The notes under the pieces: model-generated
Database searches by the model: none
What the model was told of the DNA's origin: nothing
What the model saw: the letters and a program-made list of their open reading frames with translations, nothing else
Translations under genes and position numbers: made by a program
Shown: one piece after another, positions 1 through 8,839 of the stretch
How the letters are laid out: every line of letters starts with the position of its first letter
Position numbering within the stretch: position 1 is the first letter of the stretch
NCBI RefSeq assembly: GCF_019656455.1
Contig: NZ_BPMK01000014.1
Coordinates: forward strand, 86,517-150,516
Direction of reading: 5' to 3'
Length of the DNA stretch: 64,000 nt
Source: Noviherbaspirillum aridicola
GTDB taxonomy: Bacteria; Pseudomonadota; Gammaproteobacteria; Burkholderiales; Burkholderiaceae_D

Positions 1-353
1 TCAGCTTCCAGCGTTCCCTCGCCTAATCCCGGCAATCGTGCTCCCGCCTTCAGTTTGCGGACGGGCCGCCGGAGGTCGGCCAGCACCTTGCTGACGCCTT
101 TCGGCGATGCGGCCTGCTGTAGTGCGGCGACCAGCGCGCTTCCGGGATCGTCCTGGTTATCCCACAGGTTGATATAGGCCGCCTGATAGCCGGCGCTTTC
201 CGCAGCGGGGATCAGGTCCTTGCAGAGGAATTCTGTTTTGCCCATTCTTCGCCGCGCAAACAGCCCGCGGGCCGCGGATAGCCCACGTTCGAACGACGCA
301 ATGTACTCCTGAGCCAGGACGGGGCGGGGGAAGTGCCAATGGTCGACGCTCAT
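1..353 (-). CDS. P-loop ATPase, N-terminal part (runs off the left edge)
   Basis: Only the first 117 codons are present. The protein starts MSVDHWHFPRP and has a Walker A-like loop at residues 31-42 (LFARRRMGKTEF, Lys39 and Thr40). The form FxxRRxxGKTxF is common in small AAA/STAND-type ATPases of unknown function. The following helix (EFLCKDLIPAAE) and the strand AAYINLWD fit a RecA-like fold. The start at 353 is the first ATG after an AT-rich control region full of TAGGAA repeats. That region is far more AT-rich than anything nearby, which suggests this gene was acquired horizontally. Walker B and all later domains lie outside the window, so no specific function is assigned. A short coding-looking stretch in another frame here is a shadow. 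Confidence 0.7.
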   Translation of the reverse strand, partial: MSVDHWHFPRPVLAQEYIASFERGLSAARGLFARRRMGKTEFLCKDLIPAAESAGYQAAYINLWDNQDDPGSALVAALQQAASPKGVSKVLADLRRPVRKLKAGARLPGLGEGTLEA

Positions 354-377
354 CTGAGTATTAAAAAGTATTAGTGG

Positions 378-415
378 ATTTAGGAATTCCTAAATTATCT
401 AGGAAAATCTAGGAA
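378..415. promoter_or_regulatory. AT-rich operator candidate with TAGGAA repeats
   Basis: A perfect 18-bp palindrome, ATTTAGGAATTCCTAAAT (378-395), is followed by two direct copies of ATCTAGGAA (397-405 and 407-415) spaced 10 bp apart, one helical turn. The group lies 25 bp upstream of the truncated ATPase start and about 100 bp before arsR. The TAGGAA core is shared by all units, so one regulator probably binds cooperatively. Its position favours control of the ATPase gene. The regulator is unknown. Confidence 0.5.
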
Positions 416-462
416 GTCAAGCCGCCACCGCCTTTCATGCGTCATCGGGCCGCCCGGCTGAC

Positions 463-513
463 ATTTCAACAGCGGTTGAAATGCCATAACATTTCAATTA
501 TCATTGAAACGTT
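463..513 (+). promoter_or_regulatory. arsR promoter with two stacked ArsR-type palindromes
   Basis: Two inverted repeats share the half-site TTTCAA. The first is ATTTCAAC-AGCG-GTTGAAAT (463-482, perfect 8-bp arms). The second is AACATTTCAAT-TATC-ATTGAAACGTT (488-513, one mismatch). A sigma70-type promoter is embedded in them: -35 TTGAAA at 476-481, 17-bp spacer, -10 TATCAT at 499-504. Both promoter hexamers are therefore covered by operator sequence, as expected for autorepression by ArsR. The predicted transcription start is near 511, only 2-3 nt before the ATG at 514. Confidence 0.75.
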
Positions 514-861
514 ATGCAAACCCCTCAAGCCATCACCGCGCTTGCCGCCCTTGCCCAGGAAACCCGGCTTGCCCTCTTTCGCCTGCTGGTGCAGGCGGGT
601 CCGGAAGGACTGCCGGCGAGCCGTATCGCCGGGCAGCTCGGAATAGCGCCGTCGCTGCTCTCCTTCCATGTGAGGGAACTGCTGCAGGCCGGGCTGGTGA
701 TCCAGAAACGGGCGGGACGATTCCTGCTGTACTCCGCCAATTTCGACGCGATGAACGGTTTGCTCGGCTACCTCACCGACAACTGCTGCGGCGGCAATCC
801 CTGCTCGCCGGTCAGCGCCGCATGCGACGACCAGGCATGCCAACCGCCCTCCGGGAAATGA
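514..861 (+). CDS. arsR: ArsR/SmtB-family arsenite-responsive repressor
   Basis: This 115-aa winged-helix protein (HTH about residues 35-60, wing around 66-75) represses the ars operon until As(III) binds. It lacks the classical ELCVCDL site in the DNA-recognition helix. Instead it has a C-terminal cysteine cluster: Cys91-Cys92, Cys97, Cys104 and Cys109. This resembles the Acidithiobacillus ferrooxidans type of ArsR, in which three C-terminal cysteines bind As(III). The first in-frame Met is at 514 and no Shine-Dalgarno sequence precedes it. The promoter implies a near-leaderless mRNA. arsC begins 2 nt after the stop codon, so arsR is first gene of an arsR-arsC-acr3 operon that it probably autoregulates. 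Confidence 0.9.
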   Translation: MQTPQAITALAALAQETRLALFRLLVQAGPEGLPASRIAGQLGIAPSLLSFHVRELLQAGLVIQKRAGRFLLYSANFDAMNGLLGYLTDNCCGGNPCSPVSAACDDQACQPPSGK

Positions 862-862
862 C

Positions 863-1372
863 ATGAGCGACGAGTCCTTCAACATCCTTTTTCTCTGCAC
901 CGGCAATTCCGCCCGCAGCATCATGGCCGAGGCGCTGGCCAGCACCATGGGGCGCGGGCGCTTCAGCGGTTTTTCCGCGGGCAGCAAGCCGGGCGGCAGG
1001 GTGAATCCCTTCGCCATCGAGCAGGTGCGCAAGACCGGCTATCCGGTGGAGAATCTGCGCAGCAAGAGCTGGGACGAGTTCGCCGGGCCGGATGCGCCGC
1101 AGATGGATTTCATCATCACGGTGTGCGACAACGCTGCCGGCGAAGCCTGCCCGGTATGGCCGGGACATCCGGCCACCGCGCACTGGGGATTCGAGGATCC
1201 CGCCGCGGTGGAAGGCAGCGATGAAGAGAAGCGGGCTGCGTTCGAGCGCATCTTCCGCCAGATCATGTTCCGCATGAACAGCTTCGTCAGCCTGCCGCTG
1301 GCCACGCTGGAGAAGCACGCGATCCAGCAGGCGATGCGCGAGATCGGCACGCAGCCGCCGCAGGAGGCATGA
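863..1372 (+). CDS. arsC: Arsenate reductase, low-molecular-weight phosphatase fold
   Basis: This 169-aa enzyme reduces arsenate to arsenite in the cytoplasm for export by the Acr3 pump encoded next. The PTP-type P-loop CTGNSARS spans Cys12-Arg18-Ser19. The redox cysteine segment CDNAAGEACP has Cys88 and Cys94, and the acidic loop HWGFEDPA (107-114) supplies the conserved Asp112. These match ArsC enzymes that relay three cysteines to thioredoxin or mycothiol/glutaredoxin partners; the partner cannot be read from sequence. The C-terminal tail of about 30 residues is longer than in the Gram-positive prototype. The gene lies between arsR and acr3, and its stop overlaps or abuts the acr3 start region. 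Confidence 0.9.
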   Translation: MSDESFNILFLCTGNSARSIMAEALASTMGRGRFSGFSAGSKPGGRVNPFAIEQVRKTGYPVENLRSKSWDEFAGPDAPQMDFIITVCDNAAGEACPVWPGHPATAHWGFEDPAAVEGSDEEKRAAFERIFRQIMFRMNSFVSLPLATLEKHAIQQAMREIGTQPPQEA

Positions 1373-1374
1373 GG

Positions 1375-2439
<1,065 letters not shown>

Positions 2440-2625
2440 GCGCGGCGGCCGGTCACGGTTCTTGCATGGGACACGCGAAAACGATGCCCTGACCACGGCA
2501 GGACGGCCCGGCAACGGGGGAATTTTCACCGGCGGCGATGACGGCGCGATGCCAGGACTTGCCTTGTCGCAGCCCGGCTGTGGTTAAATCTGCCACTCGC
2601 GCTGATCATTTTTACAAGGAATCCC

Positions 2626-3567
2626 ATGGCCGGAGCCAGCCTGCTTGCGTTGATCGACGATATCGCAACCATCCTCGACGACGTTTCCCTGATGACCAAG
2701 GTCGCAGCCAAGAAAACCGCGGGCGTGCTCGGCGACGACCTTGCCCTCAACGCGCAGCAGGTGACCGGCGTGCGGGCCGAGCGGGAGCTGCCGGTGGTGT
2801 GGGCGGTGGCCAAGGGCTCGCTGAAGAACAAGGTGATCCTGGTGCCGGCGGCGCTGGCGATCAGCGCCTTCCTGCCCTGGGCGGTGATTCCGCTGCTGAT
2901 GATAGGCGGCGCCTTCCTTTGCTACGAGGGCGTGGAAAAGCTGGCGCACCGCATGTTGCACAGCAAGGCCGAGGACGAGGTCGAGCATGAGCAGCTGTCG
3001 CGCGCGCTGTCCGATCCCGGCGTCGACGTGCTGGCGCTGGAAAAGGAAAAGATACAGGGCGCGGTGCGCACCGACTTCATCCTGTCGGCCGAGATCATCA
3101 CCATCGCGCTCGGCACCGTGGCCGACGCGCCGTTCTCGCAGCAGGTGGCGGTGCTGGTCGGCATCAGCCTGCTGATGACGGTGGGCGTGTACGGACTGGT
3201 GGGCGGCATCGTCAAGCTCGACGACGCCGGCATGTATCTGAGCCGCCGCGTCGGCGCGGTGCCGCGCGCGGTCGGCCGCGGCCTGCTGGCGCTGGCGCCG
3301 CGCCTGATGAAATCGCTGTCGGTGATCGGCACGATCGCGATGTTCATGGTCGGCGGCGGTATCCTGACCCACGGCGTGCCGGCGCTGCACCACGCGATCG
3401 AAAACGTCGCCCACGGTGCGGATGCGCTGCCCGGCGTGGGCGTCATCGTCGGCGCGCTGACGCCCACCCTGCTCAACATCGTCGCCGGCCTGATCGCCGG
3501 CACCATCGTGCTGCTGGCGGTGACCGCCGCCGGCAAGCTTTTCCGCAGGCCGCGCGGCAGTCACTGA
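2626..3567 (+). CDS. DUF808 (YedI-like) inner membrane protein
   Basis: This 313-aa protein matches the DUF808/YedI family over its full length. It opens with [20 protein letters not shown] and continues [22 protein letters not shown], then [18 protein letters not shown], all family hallmarks. Several hydrophobic helices follow (residues about 67-105, 150-195, 220-250 and 275-305). The biochemical role of the family is unknown. The start is supported by AAGGAAT about 6 nt upstream of ATG 2626. The gene stands alone after the ars operon, and its stop overlaps the convergent FMN-binding gene by 7 bp. No operator-like repeat was seen upstream. Confidence 0.88.
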   Translation: MAGASLLALIDDIATILDDVSLMTKVAAKKTAGVLGDDLALNAQQVTGVRAERELPVVWAVAKGSLKNKVILVPAALAISAFLPWAVIPLLMIGGAFLCYEGVEKLAHRMLHSKAEDEVEHEQLSRALSDPGVDVLALEKEKIQGAVRTDFILSAEIITIALGTVADAPFSQQVAVLVGISLLMTVGVYGLVGGIVKLDDAGMYLSRRVGAVPRAVGRGLLALAPRLMKSLSVIGTIAMFMVGGGILTHGVPALHHAIENVAHGADALPGVGVIVGALTPTLLNIVAGLIAGTIVLLAVTAAGKLFRRPRGSH

Positions 3568-4448
3568 GCCGGCGCGAGGTGCGGCGACACCTCGCGCAGC
3601 CGCCAGCGCCACGGCATGGCGGCCGGACGCCATATCCACTTCTCCGGCACGAAACGCAGCATGCGCCGGCCGTCCGCTTCCACCCGGGGGGCCGCGCGCC
3701 CGCTCAGGTGCAGCAGATCGCCGCTCTCGAAACCGATGAACAGCAGACCCGCCCGCGCATCGGCGAGCAGATTGCCGATGGTGTTGAAAAAGTTGTTGCC
3801 CTGAAAATCGGGCCAGCACAGGCTGCCATCATCTTCCATCTCCACGAATCCGGGCAGGCCGCCGCGATGCGAGACGTCGGCGCCGTGAGCGGCCGCGCTT
3901 GCTATGAAAAACGTATCGCTGCCGGCGATCAGCGCCTGGGCCGCCGGCGGCGGTGCACCGGCGCCGGACGAGACCGTGCCGGGTGTATCGTCGGAAGCCG
4001 CGAACATGTCGCGGGTCTGGATGTATTTCGGGCAGTTGCCGAAACTCTGGCGCACGGCGAGCGTGACGCCGCCGTCGTCGCAGCGGCTCACCACGCCATT
4101 GGCGCGATTGCGGCGTCTCGTCTCGAACTGCAGGCCGAGCGCGCCGATCTGCATGCCCTCGTGCAGGCGCAGCGGATCACCGACCGCTGTCCGCGCGGCC
4201 ACCCGCAGCGTGACCGGGTCCGGCGACTGCACGAAGCCCGGCTCGCCCCACACCGTGGTCGCCCACACCTGGCCCGCGTCGTCGCGTCCGCCGAGCAGCA
4301 GCATCGGCAGCAGCGGAAAGAATTCCCGGTGCTGGTCGGGCATGTAGTCGCGAATGAAGGCGCCGCCGATGCGCTGCATCTTTTCGCGCACGCCGGCCAT
4401 CTCCTGCGCCCGCAGCTCGCCTGCGTGAAACACCTCCGGCGCGTCCAT
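3561..4448 (-). CDS. Pyridoxamine 5'-phosphate oxidase-like FMN-binding protein
   Basis: This 295-aa protein has the split-barrel flavin-binding fold. The motif [11 protein letters not shown] (residues about 136-146) is diagnostic of a PNPOx-like subfamily, and a second barrel segment lies near residues 175-290 ([41 protein letters not shown]). Such proteins are often called pyridoxamine 5'-phosphate oxidase-related, but true PNPOx activity is not established; general flavin or heme reductase functions are possible. Translation starts at ATG 4448 (MDAPEVF), 2 nt after the stop of the upstream GST gene, indicating translational coupling. Detoxification of electrophiles is a reasonable joint theme, by inference only. 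Confidence 0.82.
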   Translation of the reverse strand: MDAPEVFHAGELRAQEMAGVREKMQRIGGAFIRDYMPDQHREFFPLLPMLLLGGRDDAGQVWATTVWGEPGFVQSPDPVTLRVAARTAVGDPLRLHEGMQIGALGLQFETRRRNRANGVVSRCDDGGVTLAVRQSFGNCPKYIQTRDMFAASDDTPGTVSSGAGAPPPAAQALIAGSDTFFIASAAAHGADVSHRGGLPGFVEMEDDGSLCWPDFQGNNFFNTIGNLLADARAGLLFIGFESGDLLHLSGRAAPRVEADGRRMLRFVPEKWIWRPAAMPWRWRLREVSPHLAPAQ

Positions 4449-4450
4449 GA

Positions 4451-5074
4451 TCAGGCCGCCTTTGGCAATTCGATCATCGGCAGGAAGCCGGGCAGCGCTT
4501 CCACCCTCGCCAGCCAGGCGCGCAGCGCCGGATACGGTTCGAGCGAAATGCCGCCCTCGGGCGCGCGCACGATGTAGCTGTAGGCGGCGACGTCGGCGAT
4601 GGTCGCATCCGCGCCGGCGAGGAAGGCGCGCTGCTGCAGTTCCTGCTCCATCACGCTGAACAGCCGCTCGGCCCGCGCCACCGCGCCGGGGAGGTCGACC
4701 GGCAGGCCGAAACCCTTGGCGAGGCGTGCCATCGCCGGACCGTGCGCGATCTCGCCGGCGGCCACCGACAGCCAGCGCTGCACCGCCGCCGCGCCGAGCG
4801 GATCGCGCGGCAGCCAGCGTGCATCGCCGTATTTCAGGGCGAGATAGACGAGGATGGCATTGGAGTCGGCGACCACCGTGCCGCCGTCGTCGATCACCGG
4901 CACCTGGCCGAAGGGATTGCGGGCGAGGAAGGCCGGCTGCTTCTGCTCGCCGGCGCGCAGGTCGACGTCGACCGGCGTGTAGGGCAGGCCCAGCAGGGAC
5001 AGGAACAGCTCGGCGCGGTGGGCGTGGCCGGAGATGCGGCTGCGATAGAGGACGATCGGTGCGGACGGCTTCAT
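4451..5074 (-). CDS. Glutathione S-transferase
   Basis: The 207-aa product has the two-domain GST layout. An N-terminal thioredoxin-like domain spans residues 1-80, with [20 protein letters not shown], the cis-Pro segment FGQVPVIDD and the glutathione-gamma-Glu motif [11 protein letters not shown]. An all-helical domain spans residues 90-205, with the N-capping box [17 protein letters not shown]. It conjugates or otherwise handles glutathione adducts in the cytoplasm; the substrate is not predictable. It is the first gene of a two-gene operon with the PNPOx-like protein. The operon diverges from a LysR regulator across 116 bp, so that regulator probably controls it. Confidence 0.9.
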   Translation of the reverse strand: MKPSAPIVLYRSRISGHAHRAELFLSLLGLPYTPVDVDLRAGEQKQPAFLARNPFGQVPVIDDGGTVVADSNAILVYLALKYGDARWLPRDPLGAAAVQRWLSVAAGEIAHGPAMARLAKGFGLPVDLPGAVARAERLFSVMEQELQQRAFLAGADATIADVAAYSYIVRAPEGGISLEPYPALRAWLARVEALPGFLPMIELPKAA

Positions 5075-5190
5075 GTGGGTACTCCCGTGGTTGTCGTGCT
5101 CGCATTCTGCGTTGCCCGGGCCCGCGGATAAATGGGAGTAAATGAAAGATATTGCTTCATAATCCGGAGTAATCGGATACGGAGCACGGC

Positions 5191-6096
5191 ATGGACAAAC
5201 TGCGCGGCATACAGACTTTCATCGCCATCGCCGACCGCGGCAGCCTGACCGCGGCGGCAACGGCGCTCGATACCTCGCTGCCGACGGTGGTGCGGCGGCT
5301 GGCGGAGCTGGAGGCCGGGCTCGGCGTGCGCCTGTTCAACCGCACCACGCGGCGCATCAGCCTGACCGACGAGGGGCACCGCTACCTGGCGATCTGCAAG
5401 ACCGCGCTCGGCCAGCTGGAAGACGCGGAGGAAGCGCTGTTCGACAGCCGCGCCGAGCCGGCCGGCAAGCTGGTGCTGACCGCGCCGGTAATGTTCGGGC
5501 GGCTGCACGTGGCGCCGCTGGTGACGGAATTCCTGCGCCGGCATCCGGCGCTGTCGGTCGAGCTGCTGCTGCTCGACCGCAGCATCGACCTGATCGAGGA
5601 AGGCGTGGACCTGGCGGTGCGCATCGGACCGCTGGCGGATTCCTCGCTGCATGCGGTACCCGCCGGCCAGCTGGCCAGGGTGATGTGCGCCAGCCCGGAT
5701 TATCTGAAGCGGCACGGCACGCCGCGCCATCCGGACCAGCTCGCCGGTCATCCCGGCATCCGCTTCACCGGTCGCGGCGTGCTCGCCGAATGGCATTTCC
5801 GCGACGGCGGGCGGCGGCTGACGATGCGCTTTCAGCCGCGCGTGCTGACCAACTCGGTAGATGCGGCGGTCGCCGCCTGCCGCGACGGCCTCGGCATCGG
5901 CGCCTTTCTGTCCTACCAGGTGCAGGCGGTGGTGCGGGCGGGTGAGCTGAAACCCATCCTGCGCAAGTACGAGACCGAGCCGCTTCCGGTGACCATGCTG
6001 TATCCGCATTCGCGGCTGGTGTCGGCTCGGGTGCGCGCCTTCATCGACTTCGCCGCGCCGCGGCTGCGCGAGCAGGATTTCATGGCGCTCAAATGA
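5191..6096 (+). CDS. LysR-family transcriptional regulator (divergent from GST operon)
   Basis: This 301-aa regulator has the LysR winged HTH at residues 1-60 ([39 protein letters not shown]) and a periplasmic-binding-protein-like effector domain at about 90-295. The subtype resembles the many LysR proteins found beside GST, quinone reductase or NmrA genes (AaeR/YafC-like). The gene diverges from the GST/PNPOx-like operon, the usual arrangement for target control. The intergenic stretch near 5140-5180 is AT-rich (ATATTGCTTCATAATCC) and could hold a T-N11-A site; no perfect palindrome was seen. It ends just before a strong hairpin shared with the convergent TRAP operon. Confidence 0.88.
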   Translation: MDKLRGIQTFIAIADRGSLTAAATALDTSLPTVVRRLAELEAGLGVRLFNRTTRRISLTDEGHRYLAICKTALGQLEDAEEALFDSRAEPAGKLVLTAPVMFGRLHVAPLVTEFLRRHPALSVELLLLDRSIDLIEEGVDLAVRIGPLADSSLHAVPAGQLARVMCASPDYLKRHGTPRHPDQLAGHPGIRFTGRGVLAEWHFRDGGRRLTMRFQPRVLTNSVDAAVAACRDGLGIGAFLSYQVQAVVRAGELKPILRKYETEPLPVTMLYPHSRLVSARVRAFIDFAAPRLREQDFMALK

Positions 6097-6125
6097 AAAC
6101 GCCGCCGGCATGGGTTGCCGGCGGC
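6096..6125 (-). terminator. Rho-independent terminator of the TRAP operon (possibly bidirectional)
   Basis: A perfect 10-bp stem, GCCGCCGGCA/TGCCGGCGGC (6101-6110 with 6116-6125) and a 5-nt loop, is followed on the minus strand by TTTTCATTT. It sits between the convergent stops of the LysR gene and the TRAP large permease gene. Confidence 0.75.
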
Positions 6126-6139
6126 GCGTGGAGGACGGC

Positions 6140-8107
6140 TTACTTGTACAGGACTTCCGGCAGCCAGAGGCCGATGGCCGGGAACACGTACAGCAGGATC
6201 AGCGCGATGACCTGTATCCCCATGAACGGCAGCATGCCCATGAAGATCTGGTTGAGCGTCACATGCGGCGGCGACACGCCCTTCAGGTAGAACGCCGACA
6301 TCGCCACCGGCGGCGACAGGAAGGCGGTCTGCAGGTTGAGCGCGACCAGCAGGCCGAAGAACAGCGGGTCGATGTTGAAGTGCTGCAGCAGCGGAATGAA
6401 GATCGGCATGAAGATCACGATGATCTCGGTCCACTCCAGCGGCCAGCCGAGCAGGAAGATGATCACCTGCGACAGGATCATGAACTGCAGCGGCGTCAGG
6501 TCCATGCCCAGCACCCAGTTGTTGATGATCTCCTGCCCGCCGAGCAGCGCGAAGGCGGCGGAAAAGATGCTGGAGCCGACGAACAGCCAGCACACCATGG
6601 CGCTGGTCTTGGCCGTCAGGTACACCGATTCCCTCAGCACCGCGTAGTTCAGCCGGCGATAGGCCGCCGCCAGCACCAGGCCGCCGAGCGAACCCATCGC
6701 CGCGGCTTCGGTCGGCGTGGCCAGGCCGAAGACGATGGCGCCGAGCACCGCCAGGATCAGGATCGCCAATGGGAAGAACGATCCGAGCAGCATCTTGAAG
6801 ATCTCGAAGCGTGCGTAGGTCAGCACGGCGTAGAACAGGATCAGCGCGGCGAGCAGGATGCCGAAGGCGATCCAGTAACCGTTGGGCGCCGACCGGCGTT
6901 CCTGCGCCTGCTCCTGCGCCGGCTTCTCTGCCGCGGCTTCCCTGGTCGCCGGATCCTTGGCTGCCGGCTGCGGCGTCACGACCGCTTCCGGCTGCGGCGG
7001 CTCGTTCAGCGCTCCGGGGACCTCCTCCTGCGCGGGCGGTTCGGCCAGCCCGCCCTGCTCCAGCGGCTGCGGCTCTTCCAGTCCGCCTTCGGTGGAGTAG
7101 CTCGAACTCCCGCCGTCGATGCCCATCTCGATCAGCTGCTCTTCCTGCGCGGCGACCGGCGCGGTCACCTTCTGATAGGTGAAGCCCATCACCAGCGCGA
7201 ACGCGATCGCCGGCAGCAGGGCCAGGAAGGATTGCAGCAACAGGGTGCTTGCCGGCACGCCGGCATTGCGCTTGCCCTTGAGCGCGGACACGAAGCCGCC
7301 GAGCGCATTGCGGCTGCCGCTGCCCGCGAGGATCTGCGAATAGGCCGGCAGCGGCACCGTCCGGTCCTCGGGGGACAGCGGCGGCGCCCAGGACGGCTTG
7401 AGCTTGGCGATGATGATCACGTAGAGCACATACAGCAGCGCCAGCATGAGGCCGGGAAAGAAGGCGCCGGCATAGAGCTTGACCACCGACACGCCGGCCG
7501 TCGCGCCATAGACGATCAGCAGCACCGAGGGCGGGATCAGGATGCCGAGGCAGCCGCCGGCGGTGATCGAACCGGCCGCGAGCTTGGTGTTGTAGCCCGC
7601 CTTGAGCATGGCCGGCATCGCCAGCAGGCCCATCAGCGTGACCACTGCGCCGACGATGCCGGTGGCGGTGGCGAAGATCGCGCAGGTGATGATGGTGGCC
7701 ACCGCAAGTGATCCGGGCAGGCGTGCCAGCGACAGGTGCAGGCTCTTGAACAGCCGGTCGATGAGGTTGGCGCGCTCGACGAGATAGCCCATGAACACGA
7801 ACAGCGGCACCGAGATCAGCACGTCGTTGGCCATCACCGCATAGGCGCGCTGCACCATCAGGTCCAGCGTCTGCGACACCGCTATGTCCGGATTGACGCT
7901 GCGGTAGGCGAACCAGGTGAACATCACCCCCATGCCCATCAGGGTGAAGGCGGTGGGGAAGCCGAGCATGATCGCGATCACGATCAGCGCCAGCATCAGC
8001 AGGCCGAGATGGCCGTTGGTCATGTCGGATGGAGCCGGCATCAGCGTGAAGACGCCGATGACGACCATGGCCATGATGGTCAGGCCGAACCAGACTTCCT
8101 TTCTCAT
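6140..8107 (-). CDS. TRAP transporter large permease (DctM/FcbT3 type) with long polar insert
   Basis: This 655-aa protein is the ion-coupled membrane subunit of a TRAP uptake system. Residues 1-314 and 409-655 form the two halves of a DctM-like permease: conserved ATGIVGAVVTLMGLLAMP (148-165), GGCLGILIPPS (184-194) and GLATPTEAAAMG (461-472). Typical DctM proteins have about 425 residues; the COG4664 (mannitol/chloroaromatic) type is longer. Here residues 315-408 form an extra Pro/Glu/Gln/Ala-rich, non-membrane segment between the halves. Start ATG 8107 (MRKEVWFG) overlaps the DctQ stop as ATGA. Upstream in-frame codons to 8248 lie inside dctQ and are rejected. The substrate is unknown. Confidence 0.9.
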   Translation of the reverse strand: MRKEVWFGLTIMAMVVIGVFTLMPAPSDMTNGHLGLLMLALIVIAIMLGFPTAFTLMGMGVMFTWFAYRSVNPDIAVSQTLDLMVQRAYAVMANDVLISVPLFVFMGYLVERANLIDRLFKSLHLSLARLPGSLAVATIITCAIFATATGIVGAVVTLMGLLAMPAMLKAGYNTKLAAGSITAGGCLGILIPPSVLLIVYGATAGVSVVKLYAGAFFPGLMLALLYVLYVIIIAKLKPSWAPPLSPEDRTVPLPAYSQILAGSGSRNALGGFVSALKGKRNAGVPASTLLLQSFLALLPAIAFALVMGFTYQKVTAPVAAQEEQLIEMGIDGGSSSYSTEGGLEEPQPLEQGGLAEPPAQEEVPGALNEPPQPEAVVTPQPAAKDPATREAAAEKPAQEQAQERRSAPNGYWIAFGILLAALILFYAVLTYARFEIFKMLLGSFFPLAILILAVLGAIVFGLATPTEAAAMGSLGGLVLAAAYRRLNYAVLRESVYLTAKTSAMVCWLFVGSSIFSAAFALLGGQEIINNWVLGMDLTPLQFMILSQVIIFLLGWPLEWTEIIVIFMPIFIPLLQHFNIDPLFFGLLVALNLQTAFLSPPVAMSAFYLKGVSPPHVTLNQIFMGMLPFMGIQVIALILLYVFPAIGLWLPEVLYK

Positions 8108-8727
8108 TGCTGCCCCCCGTTGCGTACGACATAGGCATCGGCGGCGGCGATGTCCTCGTCCTTCACATTGACCATTTCCTTGAGCTTGTCGACATCGACT
8201 TCTTCCACGTCTTCCTCGCGTTTCGGCCATGCGCCATCGCGCAGGCACATCGCGCAGCGGATGATTTCGACCACGCCCTGCAGCAGCAGGAAAAAGCCGG
8301 CGATCGGTATCGCCATCTTGAACGGATACAGCGGCGGCCCGTTGGCGGTGATGTTGGAGGTTTCGCGTATCGCCCAGGATTCCTCGGCGAAGGTGTAGCC
8401 TGCCCAGACCAGCGCGACCACGCCGGGAATGAAGAACAGGATGTACAGCGCCAGATCCAGCCCGGCCTGCAGGCGCGGCGGGAAAAAGCCGTACAGCACA
8501 TCGCCGCGCACGTGGCCGTTCTTGGCCAGGGTGTAGGCGCCGGCCATCATGAAGACGATCCCGTACATGAAGATCATCAGATCGAAGGCCCAGGGATTGG
8601 GCGTGTTGAGCACATAGCGGGAAAACACTTCCCAGGAAACCTGCAGGGTGAGTGCCAGGATCAGCCAGGAAAACAGGTGGCCGATCCGGGTGCTCATCCT
8701 GTCCACGGCGAACAAGAGCTTCTGCAT
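8104..8727 (-). CDS. TRAP transporter small permease (DctQ/FcbT2 type)
   Basis: This 207-aa protein has four hydrophobic helices, roughly residues 15-40, 50-75, 90-120 and 145-165, as in DctQ-like subunits. It bridges the large permease and is required for TRAP transport. Recognisable family features include SWEVFSRYVLNTPNPWAF, and MAGAYTLAKNGHVRGDVLY. The C-terminus is an acidic cytoplasmic tail (REEDVEEVDVDKLKEM). I chose ATG 8727 (MQKLLFAVDRM) because GGAG lies 8 nt upstream; the in-frame ATG at 8784 falls inside the terminator region. The gene is separated from the upstream binding-protein gene by a perfect hairpin and is translationally coupled to the large permease. Confidence 0.88.
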   Translation of the reverse strand: MQKLLFAVDRMSTRIGHLFSWLILALTLQVSWEVFSRYVLNTPNPWAFDLMIFMYGIVFMMAGAYTLAKNGHVRGDVLYGFFPPRLQAGLDLALYILFFIPGVVALVWAGYTFAEESWAIRETSNITANGPPLYPFKMAIPIAGFFLLLQGVVEIIRCAMCLRDGAWPKREEDVEEVDVDKLKEMVNVKDEDIAAADAYVVRNGGQQ

Positions 8728-8782
8728 TTCAAATACTCCAGGTGTTGCGGAAAAGGCGATTCCCGGGTCGGCGGGAATGCGC

Positions 8783-8818
8783 AAAAAAACACCATCCGGG
8801 GTGCCGGATGGTGTTTTT
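8783..8818 (-). terminator. Strong hairpin between TRAP binding protein and permease genes
   Basis: A perfect 15-bp stem (8785-8799 with 8804-8818, sequence AAAAACACCATCCGG and its complement) has a 4-nt loop. On the minus strand it ends in a run of seven T (8789-8783). It lies after the binding-protein stop codon and before dctQ, so it should terminate most transcripts and leave less permease than binding protein. The stem ends in matching A and T runs, so it may act in both directions. Confidence 0.8.
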
Positions 8819-8839
8819 CAGGTGCGATGTCGCTCCGGC

